NCBI GenBank assembly: GCA_026391735.1
Contig: JAPLDL010000013.1
Location: forward strand, 1 to 64,000
Direction: 5' to 3'
Length of the DNA stretch: 64,000 nt
Source of the DNA: Bacteroidota bacterium
Lineage (GTDB): Bacteria; Bacteroidota; Bacteroidia; Bacteroidales; FEN-979
Below are positions 25,325 through 34,439 of this stretch, piece after piece. How positions within the stretch are numbered: position 1 is the first letter of the stretch; every line of letters starts with the position of its first letter. Both the position numbers and the translations under genes were made by a program. The notes under the pieces are model-generated. The model was not told the origin of the DNA. It worked only from the letters and a program-made list of their open reading frames with translations, and did no database searches.

Positions 25325-26659
25325 TCAGGGCTCCAGTGGAATAGTATAAAAGAAAGGTGAGGGGTCTGCAGGGTTGGCTCCTTTCTTAGGCTTGATAAAA
25401 GCTTTAAGCGAACGTTCAGCCGGAATATAAATCATCATCTGCTGGGTTTGGAGATTATATAGATCTCCGTCATTCAGCAATAATGATCCTGGGCCTTCCC
25501 CGTAATATGAACACATGATAGCTTGCACATCAGCCGGAGTAAGTTTATTCTTTCCAGCTGCAAGCCTGGTTTTAAGTTGTTCAAGAAGCAAAGACCATCT
25601 CCGTTCGTTGATCTTTTTATATTTTCCCTGCGAAAAATTGTCCACCTGGCCTTTCAGCATAAAACAATTCACCGCCCCGATGATGTGGGGATAATTCCAC
25701 TTTACTCCTTGGTTTAGATGAGAAGTATCATACCTTAACGCCCGAACCGGATGTGCTCCCTGTCCCGAGATGTTATTCTCAAGGATGCAGGTTTGCTTTT
25801 CATCGGCTAAAACAATAAGGTGAGAAAATGCATATTTTTTTGAGGTCGAAGTGAGTTCTGAGGCCAGCTTCATGGTGCCAGAGCAGTCTTCAAGTGCCTT
25901 CCGCAGATCAAAATTATACGACCTGCAGCCCTGGGGATCGTAAGTAGTACCAGACACATCCGAATCGAGTATCCCTGCCATAATCCCGGAATTCAAATTT
26001 ATGCCTGTGATGCATCCAAGATGCCCAAGGGCACCAATCAGATATATAGTTTTATCCCTGTACCTGATCCGGGTCACACTTTGGATCAGCGGCAATTCCT
26101 TGGCAAATAAGCCGCCGAACCAGTCGAGTGTACGATAAGCTACGTTCTTTCTGTTAACTGAAGCATCACCCCAGCAACCGAATGCGCTGCATTTCGTGGT
26201 TCTGAAGAGATCGGGCAATAGGTTGAAACAGTATACAATTTCCTCGTTGCTCCAGGTCCAGCTGCCTTTCATTACTGAGGCAATCCCGGCCAGTTCATTA
26301 TTATAAAATGCAGGAAGCTGCGGCCTGATTGCATTAAGATGTTCAGGGACCGTCTTTCCCCAGAGACCCTCCAATGTAGCTATTTCAAACATATAATATC
26401 CAACGATGGATTCATAATCTGGTTCTGCTTTAAGGATGCAGCGGCCGTACATCTCACCCATTTTCCAGGGATCTGACTCCCTGGTATAATCTAGGGTAAC
26501 CAGGTAGTACGGACCTTTATCCTCTATCGTGACGGCACCTTCCCTGAAGATTTTATTCATGGTATCACGGCCTGTTGCAAACACTTGTTCCAGTGGAGCT
26601 GAACAGATCACCAGGACCAGGGTTGTGAAAAAAAATCTGTTTTTGTTAAAGAGTTTCAT
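25325..26659 (-). CDS. Secreted Ntn-type hydrolase, C45-like (acyltransferase/amidase)
   Basis: 444 aa with an N-terminal signal peptide (FFFTTLVLVICSAPLEQVFA). The centre has TKCSAFGCWGDASVNRK followed by VAYRTLDWF, resembling the nucleophile region and NLDW-type motif of C45 acyl-CoA:6-aminopenicillanate acyltransferases and acid ceramidase-like enzymes. There the Cys becomes N-terminal after self-cleavage; the candidate is the Cys of TKCSAFG, some 150 residues in. It probably hydrolyses amide bonds in the periplasm. The substrate is unknown and the family call rests on short motifs. It converges on the tRNA region and stands alone. Confidence 0.6.
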   Translation of the reverse strand: MKLFNKNRFFFTTLVLVICSAPLEQVFATGRDTMNKIFREGAVTIEDKGPYYLVTLDYTRESDPWKMGEMYGRCILKAEPDYESIVGYYMFEIATLEGLWGKTVPEHLNAIRPQLPAFYNNELAGIASVMKGSWTWSNEEIVYCFNLLPDLFRTTKCSAFGCWGDASVNRKNVAYRTLDWFGGLFAKELPLIQSVTRIRYRDKTIYLIGALGHLGCITGINLNSGIMAGILDSDVSGTTYDPQGCRSYNFDLRKALEDCSGTMKLASELTSTSKKYAFSHLIVLADEKQTCILENNISGQGAHPVRALRYDTSHLNQGVKWNYPHIIGAVNCFMLKGQVDNFSQGKYKKINERRWSLLLEQLKTRLAAGKNKLTPADVQAIMCSYYGEGPGSLLLNDGDLYNLQTQQMMIYIPAERSLKAFIKPKKGANPADPSPFFYTIPLEP

Positions 26660-26816
26660 CGGGTCAGGTTTTCAGTAATACTTATCTTTGCCTCAATCTC
26701 AGGAACTATTTTCAAAGATATCAAATTATTCCCTATATTAATCTCGCCAGCGAGGTTTGTCAAATGATCATTATTCTTTGAAAGAGTATGAAGTCTGAAC
26801 GGAAAAACAGGATAAA

Positions 26817-27428
26817 GTGAACGAAAAATCAGAATACATCTACCCGACCGAATCACTCAAGCTAGACAGGGAGAGCAAGGAAAAACAATTGAATCAACGT
26901 GCAAAGGTCATCTGGATGACCGGTCTTTCGGGAGCAGGCAAAACTACTCTCTCCTATGCCGTAGAATCAGCATTACATAGGATAGGATATTTTGTCCAGA
27001 CCCTCGATGGAGACAATGTAAGGACCGGGATCAATAAGAATCTCGGATTTTCCGATGCCGACCGCTATGAAAATATCCGCAGGATCGCCGAGGTTTCAAA
27101 ACTTTTTGTCAATTGCGGCATTATCACTATTGCAAGCTTTATAAGCCCGACAAACGAGATCCGCCTGATGGCGAAAACGATCATCGGACACGAAGATTTT
27201 ATAGAGATTTTTATCAATGCGCCTTTGGATGTTTGCGAATCACGCGACACCAAAGGACTTTACATGAAAGCCCGCAAAGGGGAGATCAAAGAGTTCACAG
27301 GGATCAATGCACCCTATGAAAGTCCGGCCGAACCGGAACTTGAGGTTCGCACCGACCTGCTAACAATTGAAGAATCAACAAAGAAGATCATAGATTTCCT
27401 GCTCCCTATCATCTGGCGTAACAGGTAA
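26817..27428 (+). CDS. cysC: Adenylylsulfate kinase
   Basis: 203 aa from a GTG start; the ATG at 26788 is out of frame. The P-loop is GLSGAGKTT. DGDNVR, FSDADRYENIRRIAEV, ASFISP and KGLYMKARKGEIKEFTGI are diagnostic of APS kinase. It makes PAPS from adenylylsulfate and ATP. No sulfurylase (cysDN/sat) or sulfotransferase gene is in the window, so whether it serves assimilation or sulfation of surface glycans is open. A possible promoter box TATCTTTG lies at 26683-26690, giving a leader of about 120 nt. Confidence 0.95.
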   Translation: MNEKSEYIYPTESLKLDRESKEKQLNQRAKVIWMTGLSGAGKTTLSYAVESALHRIGYFVQTLDGDNVRTGINKNLGFSDADRYENIRRIAEVSKLFVNCGIITIASFISPTNEIRLMAKTIIGHEDFIEIFINAPLDVCESRDTKGLYMKARKGEIKEFTGINAPYESPAEPELEVRTDLLTIEESTKKIIDFLLPIIWRNR

Positions 27429-27439
27429 ACCGATCCTTA

Positions 27440-28318
27440 TCAGGCTTGCTGCTCTGAAGTTTTTTTAACAATAGGGACCACGCCCGACATCTCTCCCATC
27501 ACATTGACAAGGTCGGAGCCGGTTGGTACAATGACTTTGCTGTTGTCCTTCAATGACGTTTCCATTGCCTGGATTCGCCTTAGCATCTGGGCATTTCCGA
27601 CAAAGTATTTTTCGGCAGCTTCGTTAACCAACTGAATAGCCTGGGCTTCGCCTTCTGCACGCAGGATTGCGCCCTGCTTAATACCTTCAGCTCGGCGAAT
27701 CTCGGCACGCTTTTCACCATCAGCCCTTGTTTCAGTAGCCGTTGCAAAGTCGATTGCGGCGATCTTCTCATTCTCGGCTTTGACGATCTTGTTCATGGTT
27801 TCCTGTACATCCTTGGGCGGATCAATTTCCTTAAGTTCAGTACGGATGATCTCAATTCCCCAACTCATGGTTTCTTCGTGAAGAGTTCCATGCAGTTCCT
27901 TGTTGATCTTGCCACGTTCGCTGTTTGCCGACTTCAGTGTCATGGTCCCGATAATATTACGCAGGGTCGTCCTTGCCAGGTTGACAATCTGGTATTCTAT
28001 GCTGTTTACAGCATACTGTGAATTTTTTACGTGCTCCTCATCCGACTTGATCTTAAAGTATACCTGGGCATCAACCCTGGCATTCAGATTATCGTTTGTT
28101 ATGATCTCCTGGGGCTCTGCATTAATCATCTTTTCAGTGACATTTACCCTGTACATCTGCTCAACTCCCGGAAGGATCCAGTGAAAACCGGGATTTGCAA
28201 AGCGGTTATATTTGCCAAGACGCTCTACCAGCCCACGGTGGGTAGGACGCACAATACGGACCCCTGCAAAAAAAAGAAGCAGAACGATTCCGATGATTAA
28301 TAAAACGGGTATTTCCAT
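27440..28318 (-). CDS. SPFH/Band 7 stomatin-like membrane protein
   Basis: 292 aa. One N-terminal membrane anchor (residues 4-22) precedes the SPFH domain (RIVRPTHRGLVERLGKY, NPGFHWILPG, LNARVDAQVYFKI) and a helical coiled region rich in Ala/Glu (GEKRAEIRRAEGIKQGAILRA-like, about 190-245). Stomatins oligomerise into membrane microdomains and often pair with an NfeD protein, which is absent here. It is single-gene and convergent with cysC by 11 nt. Confidence 0.93.
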   Translation of the reverse strand: MEIPVLLIIGIVLLLFFAGVRIVRPTHRGLVERLGKYNRFANPGFHWILPGVEQMYRVNVTEKMINAEPQEIITNDNLNARVDAQVYFKIKSDEEHVKNSQYAVNSIEYQIVNLARTTLRNIIGTMTLKSANSERGKINKELHGTLHEETMSWGIEIIRTELKEIDPPKDVQETMNKIVKAENEKIAAIDFATATETRADGEKRAEIRRAEGIKQGAILRAEGEAQAIQLVNEAAEKYFVGNAQMLRRIQAMETSLKDNSKVIVPTGSDLVNVMGEMSGVVPIVKKTSEQQA

Positions 28319-28352
28319 GATTTTTGGTTTTTGGGTTATTGATTTTGCACTC

Positions 28353-28383
28353 CAAACCTACAGCGAAAAAGGCAATTAAACAA
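28353..28383 (-). promoter_or_regulatory. Promoter of the Band 7 gene (TTG-N20-TAGGTTTG)
   Basis: Minus-strand TTG (plus 28381-28383), 20 nt, TAGGTTTG (plus 28353-28360). The start is expected near 28346, about 28 nt before the ATG. Confidence 0.7.
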
Positions 28384-28392
28384 GAAAATGTA

Positions 28393-28400
28393 TAATTTTG
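28393..28400 (+). promoter_or_regulatory. Promoter -7 box TAATTTTG for the M49-like gene
   Basis: TAATTTTG 19 nt before the ATG at 28420, divergent from the Band 7 promoter. No clear TTG box lies upstream. Confidence 0.5.
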
Positions 28401-28419
28401 TATAAAAATATACGACATC

Positions 28420-30075
28420 ATGGGCCATGTTTTCACAAAATTATCCTCTGCACTTATCCTGTTCACGATACTGTTTTCAGGCTGCAGTATGAAAAACAAT
28501 AAATCTGCCATGAATCCTCAGGATTCAATTATGAAGGCGAAGATCAGCGAATTTGCCTTAGTCAGACTTACGACTGATCTGAACACCCTTACTGCCAAAG
28601 AAAAGGAGATGATCCCTCTACTGGTTGAAGCTGCTGATATTATTGATGCTATTTACTGGAAACAGACTATTGGCGATAAACAGGCTTTCCTCGATACTAT
28701 CGCCGACAGCCTTGTAAGAAGGTTTGCTGAAATCAATTACGGTCCGTGGGAACGACTTAACGGCAACAAGCCATTTGTTAAAGGGTTGGATGAAAGGCCT
28801 GCCGGAGTGAATTTCTATCCGAAAGACATGACTAAAGAAGAATTTGAAAAATGGAATGATAAAAACAAAGAAAGCCAGTATACGATAATTGTCAGGGGAG
28901 CCGACAAAGCTCTGAAATCGGTATGGTATCATGAAGCGTACAAGGAAGAAACAGAAAAAGCGGCTTCCTTGCTTGAAAAGGCTGCCCGACTTGCCGAAGA
29001 CCCAGGGTTGAAGAAATACCTGGAATTGCGTTCAAAAGCCCTTCTCACCGATGATTATTTTGCAAGTGACATGGCCTGGATGGACATGAAAACGAACACA
29101 ATCGACATCGTGATAGGTCCGATTGAGAATTACGAAGATGGACTTTTCGGATACAAAACAGCCTTTGAAGGGGCCATCCTGGTAAAAGACAAGAACTGGA
29201 GTAAAAAGCTTGAAAAATTCGCAGCTTTTCTTCCTGAACTTCAGTCTGAATTGCCGGTGGATGCAAAGTATAAAAAAGAGAAGCCAGGGACCGATTCAGA
29301 CCTGAACGCTTATGACCTTCTGTACGTCTCGGGCTCGTCAAATGCAGGAAGCAAGACTATTGCAATCAACCTGCCTAATGATGAGAAGGTGCAGTTGAAA
29401 AAGGGATCGAGAAGGCTTCAGCTTAAAAATGCCATGAAGGCCAAATTTGACAACATTTTGATGCCGATTGCAACTATGCTGATCGATTCGGTTCAAAGAG
29501 CTAATGTTAAGTTTGATGCCTTCTTCTCGAATGTCATGTTCCACGAAGTTGCACATGGACTTGGACTTAAAAACACCATTAACGGAAAAGTGAATGTTCG
29601 TGAAGCGCTGAAAGAACAGTATTCTGCTTTTGAAGAAGCAAAAGCGGATATCCTGGGTTTGTTTATGGCCACCCGCTTGATTGCGAAGGGAGAGATACAG
29701 GGAATCACTGTTGAAGACTGCTATGTTACCTATATGGCCAGCCTTTTACGTTCTGTCCGTTTCGGTGCTGCCAGCGCTCACGGCAAAGCCAATATGATGT
29801 GCCTGAATTTTTTTGAAGAGAACGGGGCATTTCAGAGGGACGCCAAAGGCTGTTACAAAGTCGATTTCAATAAAATCAAAACTGCAATTGATGCCTGGGC
29901 CTCTAAAATCCTGATTTTTGAAGGGGATGGTAATTATGAAGGAGCAAAAGCCTACCTGGCTAAAAACGGAAAAGTCAATGAAAAACTCGCTTCTGACCTT
30001 AGCCGGCTAAGTAGTGCAAATATTCCGGTTGACATCATTTATGAACAAGGGCTAACTACCATGGGATTGAAATGA
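28420..30075 (+). CDS. M49-like zinc peptidase lipoprotein (dipeptidyl-peptidase III-like)
   Basis: 551 aa with a lipoprotein signal ending in LFSGC (Cys22). The zinc site HEVAHGLG (about residues 376-383) is HExxH, with the downstream glutamate in EEAKADILGLF, the arrangement of M49 and its relatives. The DPP III motif proper is HExxGH, so this is an M49-related metallohydrolase rather than a confirmed DPP III. It is likely anchored in the periplasm or outer membrane and trims peptides or a small substrate. Its TGA stop overlaps the next gene's ATG (ATGATGA), so the two are coupled. Confidence 0.82.
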   Translation: MGHVFTKLSSALILFTILFSGCSMKNNKSAMNPQDSIMKAKISEFALVRLTTDLNTLTAKEKEMIPLLVEAADIIDAIYWKQTIGDKQAFLDTIADSLVRRFAEINYGPWERLNGNKPFVKGLDERPAGVNFYPKDMTKEEFEKWNDKNKESQYTIIVRGADKALKSVWYHEAYKEETEKAASLLEKAARLAEDPGLKKYLELRSKALLTDDYFASDMAWMDMKTNTIDIVIGPIENYEDGLFGYKTAFEGAILVKDKNWSKKLEKFAAFLPELQSELPVDAKYKKEKPGTDSDLNAYDLLYVSGSSNAGSKTIAINLPNDEKVQLKKGSRRLQLKNAMKAKFDNILMPIATMLIDSVQRANVKFDAFFSNVMFHEVAHGLGLKNTINGKVNVREALKEQYSAFEEAKADILGLFMATRLIAKGEIQGITVEDCYVTYMASLLRSVRFGAASAHGKANMMCLNFFEENGAFQRDAKGCYKVDFNKIKTAIDAWASKILIFEGDGNYEGAKAYLAKNGKVNEKLASDLSRLSSANIPVDIIYEQGLTTMGLK

Positions 30076-31064
30076 TGAAAATAGAAAACACATCCGAGCT
30101 CATGGAGCTTGTTAATGGGTTCAGGCTCAGCAGAATCGTTTTAACAGCGCATGAACTAAAGATATTCGACCATCTAGCCGGGAAATCATGTTCGTCGGCC
30201 GATCTGGCTTCACTGATCAATACCGATAAAAGAGCTACCGACCGGCTGATGAATGTACTTGCAGGTATGGGGCTACTTGAAAAGCAGCATGGGCTTTTTA
30301 CGAATTCAGCCTTTGCCGAGAAGCACCTCGTATGCTCATCCCCTGCTTTCCTGGGTGGATTAGGGCATACGGCCGACCTCTGGAGAAAATGGGACACACT
30401 GACCCAGGTTATTAAAAAAGGTTCGGCTGTCGATCTTGAGGATAATTTCAATGAACGGGGAGCCGAATGGCTTGAATCGTTCATTGCCGCCATGCATAAC
30501 CGGGGTGTTGCCCAGGGCAAGGAACTGGCTTCACTTCTCAGGCTGTCGGGAGTAAAGCGAACCCTCGATGTTGGAGGAGGTTCAGGCGCTTTCACTTTTG
30601 CTTTTATTGAAAAAAATCCTGCGATCCAGTCTATCATATTTGATCTCCCGAATGTAATCCCCATCACTCAAAAATATATTGACCGGTATAAGCTTTCTTC
30701 CAACGTCAGCGTCGCTGCGGGTGATTACCACACAGATCCTTTCGGAGATGGTTTCGATCTTGTGCTGATGTCGGCTATTATCCATATCAACGATCCTGAA
30801 GAAAACAGGCTTCTGATCCGTAAGGGAGCTGATGCCATTAATCCAGGCGGACAGTTGGTGATCATGGACCATTTGATGAACGAGGACCGGACAGAGCCTT
30901 TCCAAGGCGCTGTTTTTGCCATCAACATGCTGGTTGGCACAAAGCGCGGAGATACTTATACCATGGATGAGATTACCGGATGGATGAAGGAAGCCGGGTT
31001 AATCGGGACGACTATCCTTACAGCACCTTCGGGCACTCAGTATTGTTGCGGATTCAAGCCCTGA
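30072..31064 (+). CDS. COMT-type SAM-dependent O-methyltransferase
   Basis: 330 aa. The N-terminal winged-helix dimerisation domain (about 1-95) is followed by a Rossmann SAM fold with motif I LDVGGGSGAF, FDLPNVIPITQKYI, GDYHTDPF and the post-core INPGGQLVIMDH. The architecture matches plant COMT/polyketide O-methyltransferases (methyltransferase_2 family). The acceptor is unknown. It overlaps the upstream peptidase stop by 4 nt. A second ATG at 30075 is also possible. Confidence 0.9.
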   Translation: MMKIENTSELMELVNGFRLSRIVLTAHELKIFDHLAGKSCSSADLASLINTDKRATDRLMNVLAGMGLLEKQHGLFTNSAFAEKHLVCSSPAFLGGLGHTADLWRKWDTLTQVIKKGSAVDLEDNFNERGAEWLESFIAAMHNRGVAQGKELASLLRLSGVKRTLDVGGGSGAFTFAFIEKNPAIQSIIFDLPNVIPITQKYIDRYKLSSNVSVAAGDYHTDPFGDGFDLVLMSAIIHINDPEENRLLIRKGADAINPGGQLVIMDHLMNEDRTEPFQGAVFAINMLVGTKRGDTYTMDEITGWMKEAGLIGTTILTAPSGTQYCCGFKP

Positions 31065-31133
31065 GGCCAGATTACGCCGCGGTTCCCGAAACTCGCCCAG
31101 CCTCAACTGGTTCGGGGCTTTGACTAAGCCTCC

Positions 31134-34100
31134 TCAGCTTCTCGGGTCTTTTTTCAGAGGCATCTTGGCCATCTTTTCGACTTCGAGGCTTGGAAAGCCG
31201 AATTCCTCAACGATCTTACCCATTACAAGATATACCCCTTCCCCCCGGAAGGGATATTTTTCTACCGCCTGGGGAAAGTGCACCGTATCGAAGAATTGTC
31301 CTTCAAAATCGATAAAAGTGCCGAAATGCATCCATTCCTTCCTGACGGTACGAACGTATTTGATGGTGACCAGCAGGCCCAGCATACGAACTTTTTTCCC
31401 AAGTTTGCCCATCATATCCCGGGCCATTATCTCACCCCTGAACGAAGTCTCAAGCAGTTCGAAATACGAATTTGAAACAGGCCAGCCCAGGAGTTCTATC
31501 TCGTCGTAAACTTCTTCAAGCGTACTTTGCGAAAGAGCAGGCAGTTCAAATTTTTTCGGCCGCGTATTGAAGAGGCTTTGGTCGGCAACCATCGGGATAT
31601 CTGTGGCAGGATGAAGGGAACGGGAAAAATATGCTCCCGGATGGTCGGCAACCAGCGAATGTTCCTTGTTTACATGGTGCCGGCCGGGGGGGTAACCGGG
31701 AACCGGGAACCGGGAATCAGGAACCGGGACCAAAGATCCGGTTTTCGGTTTCCTGTTTCCTGCTCCCTGTTTCCTGCTCCCCGCTCCCTGCTTCCGGCTC
31801 CCCGCTCCCTGCTTCCGGCTGCCCAGCAGCATATGTGCCTCCCACAGAAGCATGGCTTTTGGCTTGCCCGTGAACCTGAACGCCCCGGCACGGATCAGGA
31901 TGACCACCTGTTCCAGCGAAGCCGGCACACGTTCGACGAAATCTGCCAGGTCGAGGTAGTCGCCGCCGGATGACTGGATAGCTGGATCAGTCGCCACGGC
32001 ATTCGTACATTGTACATCGTACATCGTACATCGTACATCCTCCTTAATTCGTAATTCGTAACTCGTAAATCGTAAATTTTCAATGGCTTTCCCCACCGCC
32101 GTCTCCAGCCCATTAATATGGACAAAGCCCACATATATATCATCGCCCCGGATACAGGTCTTGAATTCCCCACGGTTCACGCAGGGAGGATGGATCTTCG
32201 CCCCCCAGTTTTTCGCTTCGTTGAAATACACCCATGAGGGATAGAATCCTCCGAAGTTGTTAATTACTCCCACCATGAACTCAAGCGGGTAACGCGCCTT
32301 GAGAAAAAGGCTCTGGTAGCTTTCCACCGCGTAGGAAGCCGAATGCGCTTTCGAAAATGAATAGCCCGCAAAGGACTCTATTTGCCTCCATACCTCCTTT
32401 GTCACTTCCTCGGGATAGCCAAACTTGCGGCAGTTCTCGAAGAACTTGTCCACTATCCTCTGCAACTCCTTTTTTGAGCGGTACTTCCCGCTCATCGCCC
32501 TTCTCAGCACATCGGCATCGGCCAGGTCGAGGCCGGCAAAATGATGGCAGATCTTGAGCACATCTTCCTGGTACACCATCACCCCGTAGGTTTCCTTCAG
32601 TTGTTCCTCCATGATGGGGTGCATGTACTTGAATTTACCCGGATTATGGAACCTGAAGATATACTCCCGCATCATGCCCGAACGGGCTACGCCCGGACGG
32701 ATAATTGAACTTGCGGCAACCAGGCTGCGGTAGTTGTCGCAATGTAGTTTCTTCAGAAGGCCACGCATGGCCGGACTTTCCACGTAAAAACAGCCTATGG
32801 TCTTCCCTGTCCTCAGAAGTTTTTTCACTTCCTCATCCGCCTTAAACTCATTAATTTTATGAACATCCACACTCACTCCTTTGTTCTTCCGCACAATCCC
32901 CGCGGTCTCATAGATATGTCCGATGCCGCGCTGGCTCAGGATATCCAGTTTTTCGAAGCCTATATCTTCGGCCACGTACATATCGAACTGGGTGGTTGGG
33001 AAGCCTTTGGGCGGCATGTCCAGGGAAGTATAGCAGGTGATAGGATGTTCGGAAATGAGCACACCCCCCGCATGTATTGTCCTCATATTCGGGAAATCCG
33101 CCATCATCTCACCCAGTTCATTGATCTTCTTGATGATATGGTTATTGTGGATGGCATCCTCAGGGTGTTTGATAAATAGGTCCATTTCCTGCTTGGGGAG
33201 CCCGTGGACCTTTCCCAGTTCACGGATGATAGAGCGGTCGCGGAAGGTCGACATGGCCCCCAGCAGTGCAGTATGCTCATGCCCGTAACGTTTGAAGATA
33301 TAGTCGAGCACCTCATCCCTTTCCTTCCAGGAATAATCGATGTCGAAGTCGGGAGGGGATGTTCGTTTAGGATTGATGAACCGCTCAAAGTAAAGGTCGA
33401 GGTCAATGGGGTCAACATCTGTGATTTTCAGACAGTAAGCTACTATACTATTTGCCCCACTTCCCCTCCCAACATGGAAAAATCCCCGCGATATGGAATA
33501 CCGGATAATATCCCAGGCGATGAGGAAATAAGCAGAGAAACCCATTTTCGAAATGATGCCCAGTTCGTGTCTGATCCGGTTCAGGGCTTCCACATTCCCC
33601 TTCCTGTAGCGGTACTGCAATCCATCCAAAGCCAGCTTCTCAAGCAGCACATGGTCATCATACACATTCCCCGTGAAAGTCCGTTTGTTCTTGCACTCCC
33701 TGAAGTCGAAGCTTATGCTGCAGTCTTCGATCAGCTTCTCGGTATTCCGGATGATCCCCGGGAACTCCAGGTAAGGTTCCAGCAGATTGTCCAGCGGCTT
33801 CATGATCTCATCGGGCGAAGCAAGCTGCCCGGGATCAAGCCGGCTCAGCAACACATTTTTATCCACCGCCCTGAAATTCCGGTGGAGTTCATAGCCCTTC
33901 TCATCAAGCAGGGTCACCGGTTGCCAGATCACCATGCGGTCCATGAGGTGGCGATGGCGTGAGAGCATCAGACGGTTAGCGGAAGCAGGCGAAAGCCCAA
34001 TGAAATGATGGGGTGATGGGACTGCGGATGTCAGATGGCGGATGGCAGATTTCTGATATCCGCCATCTGACATCTCATATCTGACATCTGCTCTCAGGGG

Positions 34101-34439
34101 AAACACCCAGTACACATTCTCCATCTGCTCCGGCCTGTCGGGCAGGGGCTGGTTGCTCAGGTTGTGCCGGCTCAGATAATCATTCAGCTCCCTGAACCCC
34201 TCATTGTTTCTGGCAAGCCCGACGTAAAGCAGCTCATCATCGCGGCGAAATTCTATCCCTGCAATGGGCTTCACCCCCTTGTCGGTACATACCTGGATGA
34301 ATTCCATGATGCCCGTGGAGTTGTTGATATCGGTCAGCGCCAGGGCTTTCGCCCCGCAACGCACAGCCTCATCAACCAGCTTTTCAACCGAAAGTGTTCC
34401 GTAGCGCAGGGAGTAGTATGAATGGCAGTTCAGGTACAC
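31134..34439 (-). CDS. Alternative DNA polymerase III alpha subunit (DnaE2/ImuC-like) carrying three in-frame repeat arrays
   Basis: 1101 aa from a GTG at 34439, overlapping the dinB stop by 10 nt. The N-terminal PHP domain begins NCHSYYSLRYGTLS; the first metal-binding His of HxHS is replaced, so PHP nuclease activity is doubtful. Polymerase motifs include GRGSGANSIVAYCL and the aspartate pair PDFDIDYS; later segments are IIRPGVARSGMM, YGVMVYQEDVL and FSKAHSASYAVE. Linkage to dinB and a LexA-like gene identifies the mutasome polymerase, not the replicative DnaE. Residues about 116-139, 787-813 and 872-916 are encoded by heptad arrays (see repeats) and lack family character; without them the protein would be about 1007 aa. 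DQSLF near residue 950 could bind the sliding clamp. Confidence 0.9.
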   Translation of the reverse strand: MYLNCHSYYSLRYGTLSVEKLVDEAVRCGAKALALTDINNSTGIMEFIQVCTDKGVKPIAGIEFRRDDELLYVGLARNNEGFRELNDYLSRHNLSNQPLPDRPEQMENVYWVFPLRADVRYEMSDGGYQKSAIRHLTSAVPSPHHFIGLSPASANRLMLSRHRHLMDRMVIWQPVTLLDEKGYELHRNFRAVDKNVLLSRLDPGQLASPDEIMKPLDNLLEPYLEFPGIIRNTEKLIEDCSISFDFRECKNKRTFTGNVYDDHVLLEKLALDGLQYRYRKGNVEALNRIRHELGIISKMGFSAYFLIAWDIIRYSISRGFFHVGRGSGANSIVAYCLKITDVDPIDLDLYFERFINPKRTSPPDFDIDYSWKERDEVLDYIFKRYGHEHTALLGAMSTFRDRSIIRELGKVHGLPKQEMDLFIKHPEDAIHNNHIIKKINELGEMMADFPNMRTIHAGGVLISEHPITCYTSLDMPPKGFPTTQFDMYVAEDIGFEKLDILSQRGIGHIYETAGIVRKNKGVSVDVHKINEFKADEEVKKLLRTGKTIGCFYVESPAMRGLLKKLHCDNYRSLVAASSIIRPGVARSGMMREYIFRFHNPGKFKYMHPIMEEQLKETYGVMVYQEDVLKICHHFAGLDLADADVLRRAMSGKYRSKKELQRIVDKFFENCRKFGYPEEVTKEVWRQIESFAGYSFSKAHSASYAVESYQSLFLKARYPLEFMVGVINNFGGFYPSWVYFNEAKNWGAKIHPPCVNRGEFKTCIRGDDIYVGFVHINGLETAVGKAIENLRFTSYELRIKEDVRCTMYDVQCTNAVATDPAIQSSGGDYLDLADFVERVPASLEQVVILIRAGAFRFTGKPKAMLLWEAHMLLGSRKQGAGSRKQGAGSRKQGAGNRKPKTGSLVPVPDSRFPVPGYPPGRHHVNKEHSLVADHPGAYFSRSLHPATDIPMVADQSLFNTRPKKFELPALSQSTLEEVYDEIELLGWPVSNSYFELLETSFRGEIMARDMMGKLGKKVRMLGLLVTIKYVRTVRKEWMHFGTFIDFEGQFFDTVHFPQAVEKYPFRGEGVYLVMGKIVEEFGFPSLEVEKMAKMPLKKDPRS
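31691..31823. repeat. Nineteen-unit mirror heptad array inside dnaE2
   Basis: Nineteen consecutive 7-nt units without a slip: GGTAACC, GGGAACC, GGGAACC, GGGAATC, AGGAACC..., then GGTTTCC, TGTTTCC, TGCTCCC, CGCTCCC, TGCTTCC and so on. The first third is roughly the reverse complement of the middle. The minus-strand translation is a GSRKQGA repeat (three copies) followed by a Pro/Val-rich stretch. Confidence 0.95.
32001..32077. repeat. Eleven-unit heptad array inside dnaE2
   Basis: Eleven units in one register: CATCGTA-type (ATTCGTA, CATTGTA, CATCGTA three times, CATCCTC), then CGTAATT-type (CTTAATT, CGTAATT, CGTAACT, CGTAAAT twice). It encodes about 26 residues of the polymerase frame. Two octamer units (CTGGATA type) sit next to it at about 31974-31989. 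Confidence 0.93.
34022..34091. repeat. Ten-unit mirror heptad array inside dnaE2
   Basis: Ten units in register: CTGCGGA, TGTCAGA, TGGCGGA, TGGCAGA, TTTCTGA, TATCCGC, CATCTGA, CATCTCA, TATCTGA, CATCTGC. The last five are near reverse complements of the first five. It encodes residues about 116-139 of the polymerase, within the PHP region. Confidence 0.93.

Noticed and set aside
25325-26659. A firm call of penicillin acylase or bile salt hydrolase for the secreted Ntn-type protein.
   Set aside because: The nucleophile Cys is not at the mature N-terminus of those families and the motif likeness is short; only the broader C45-like label is kept.
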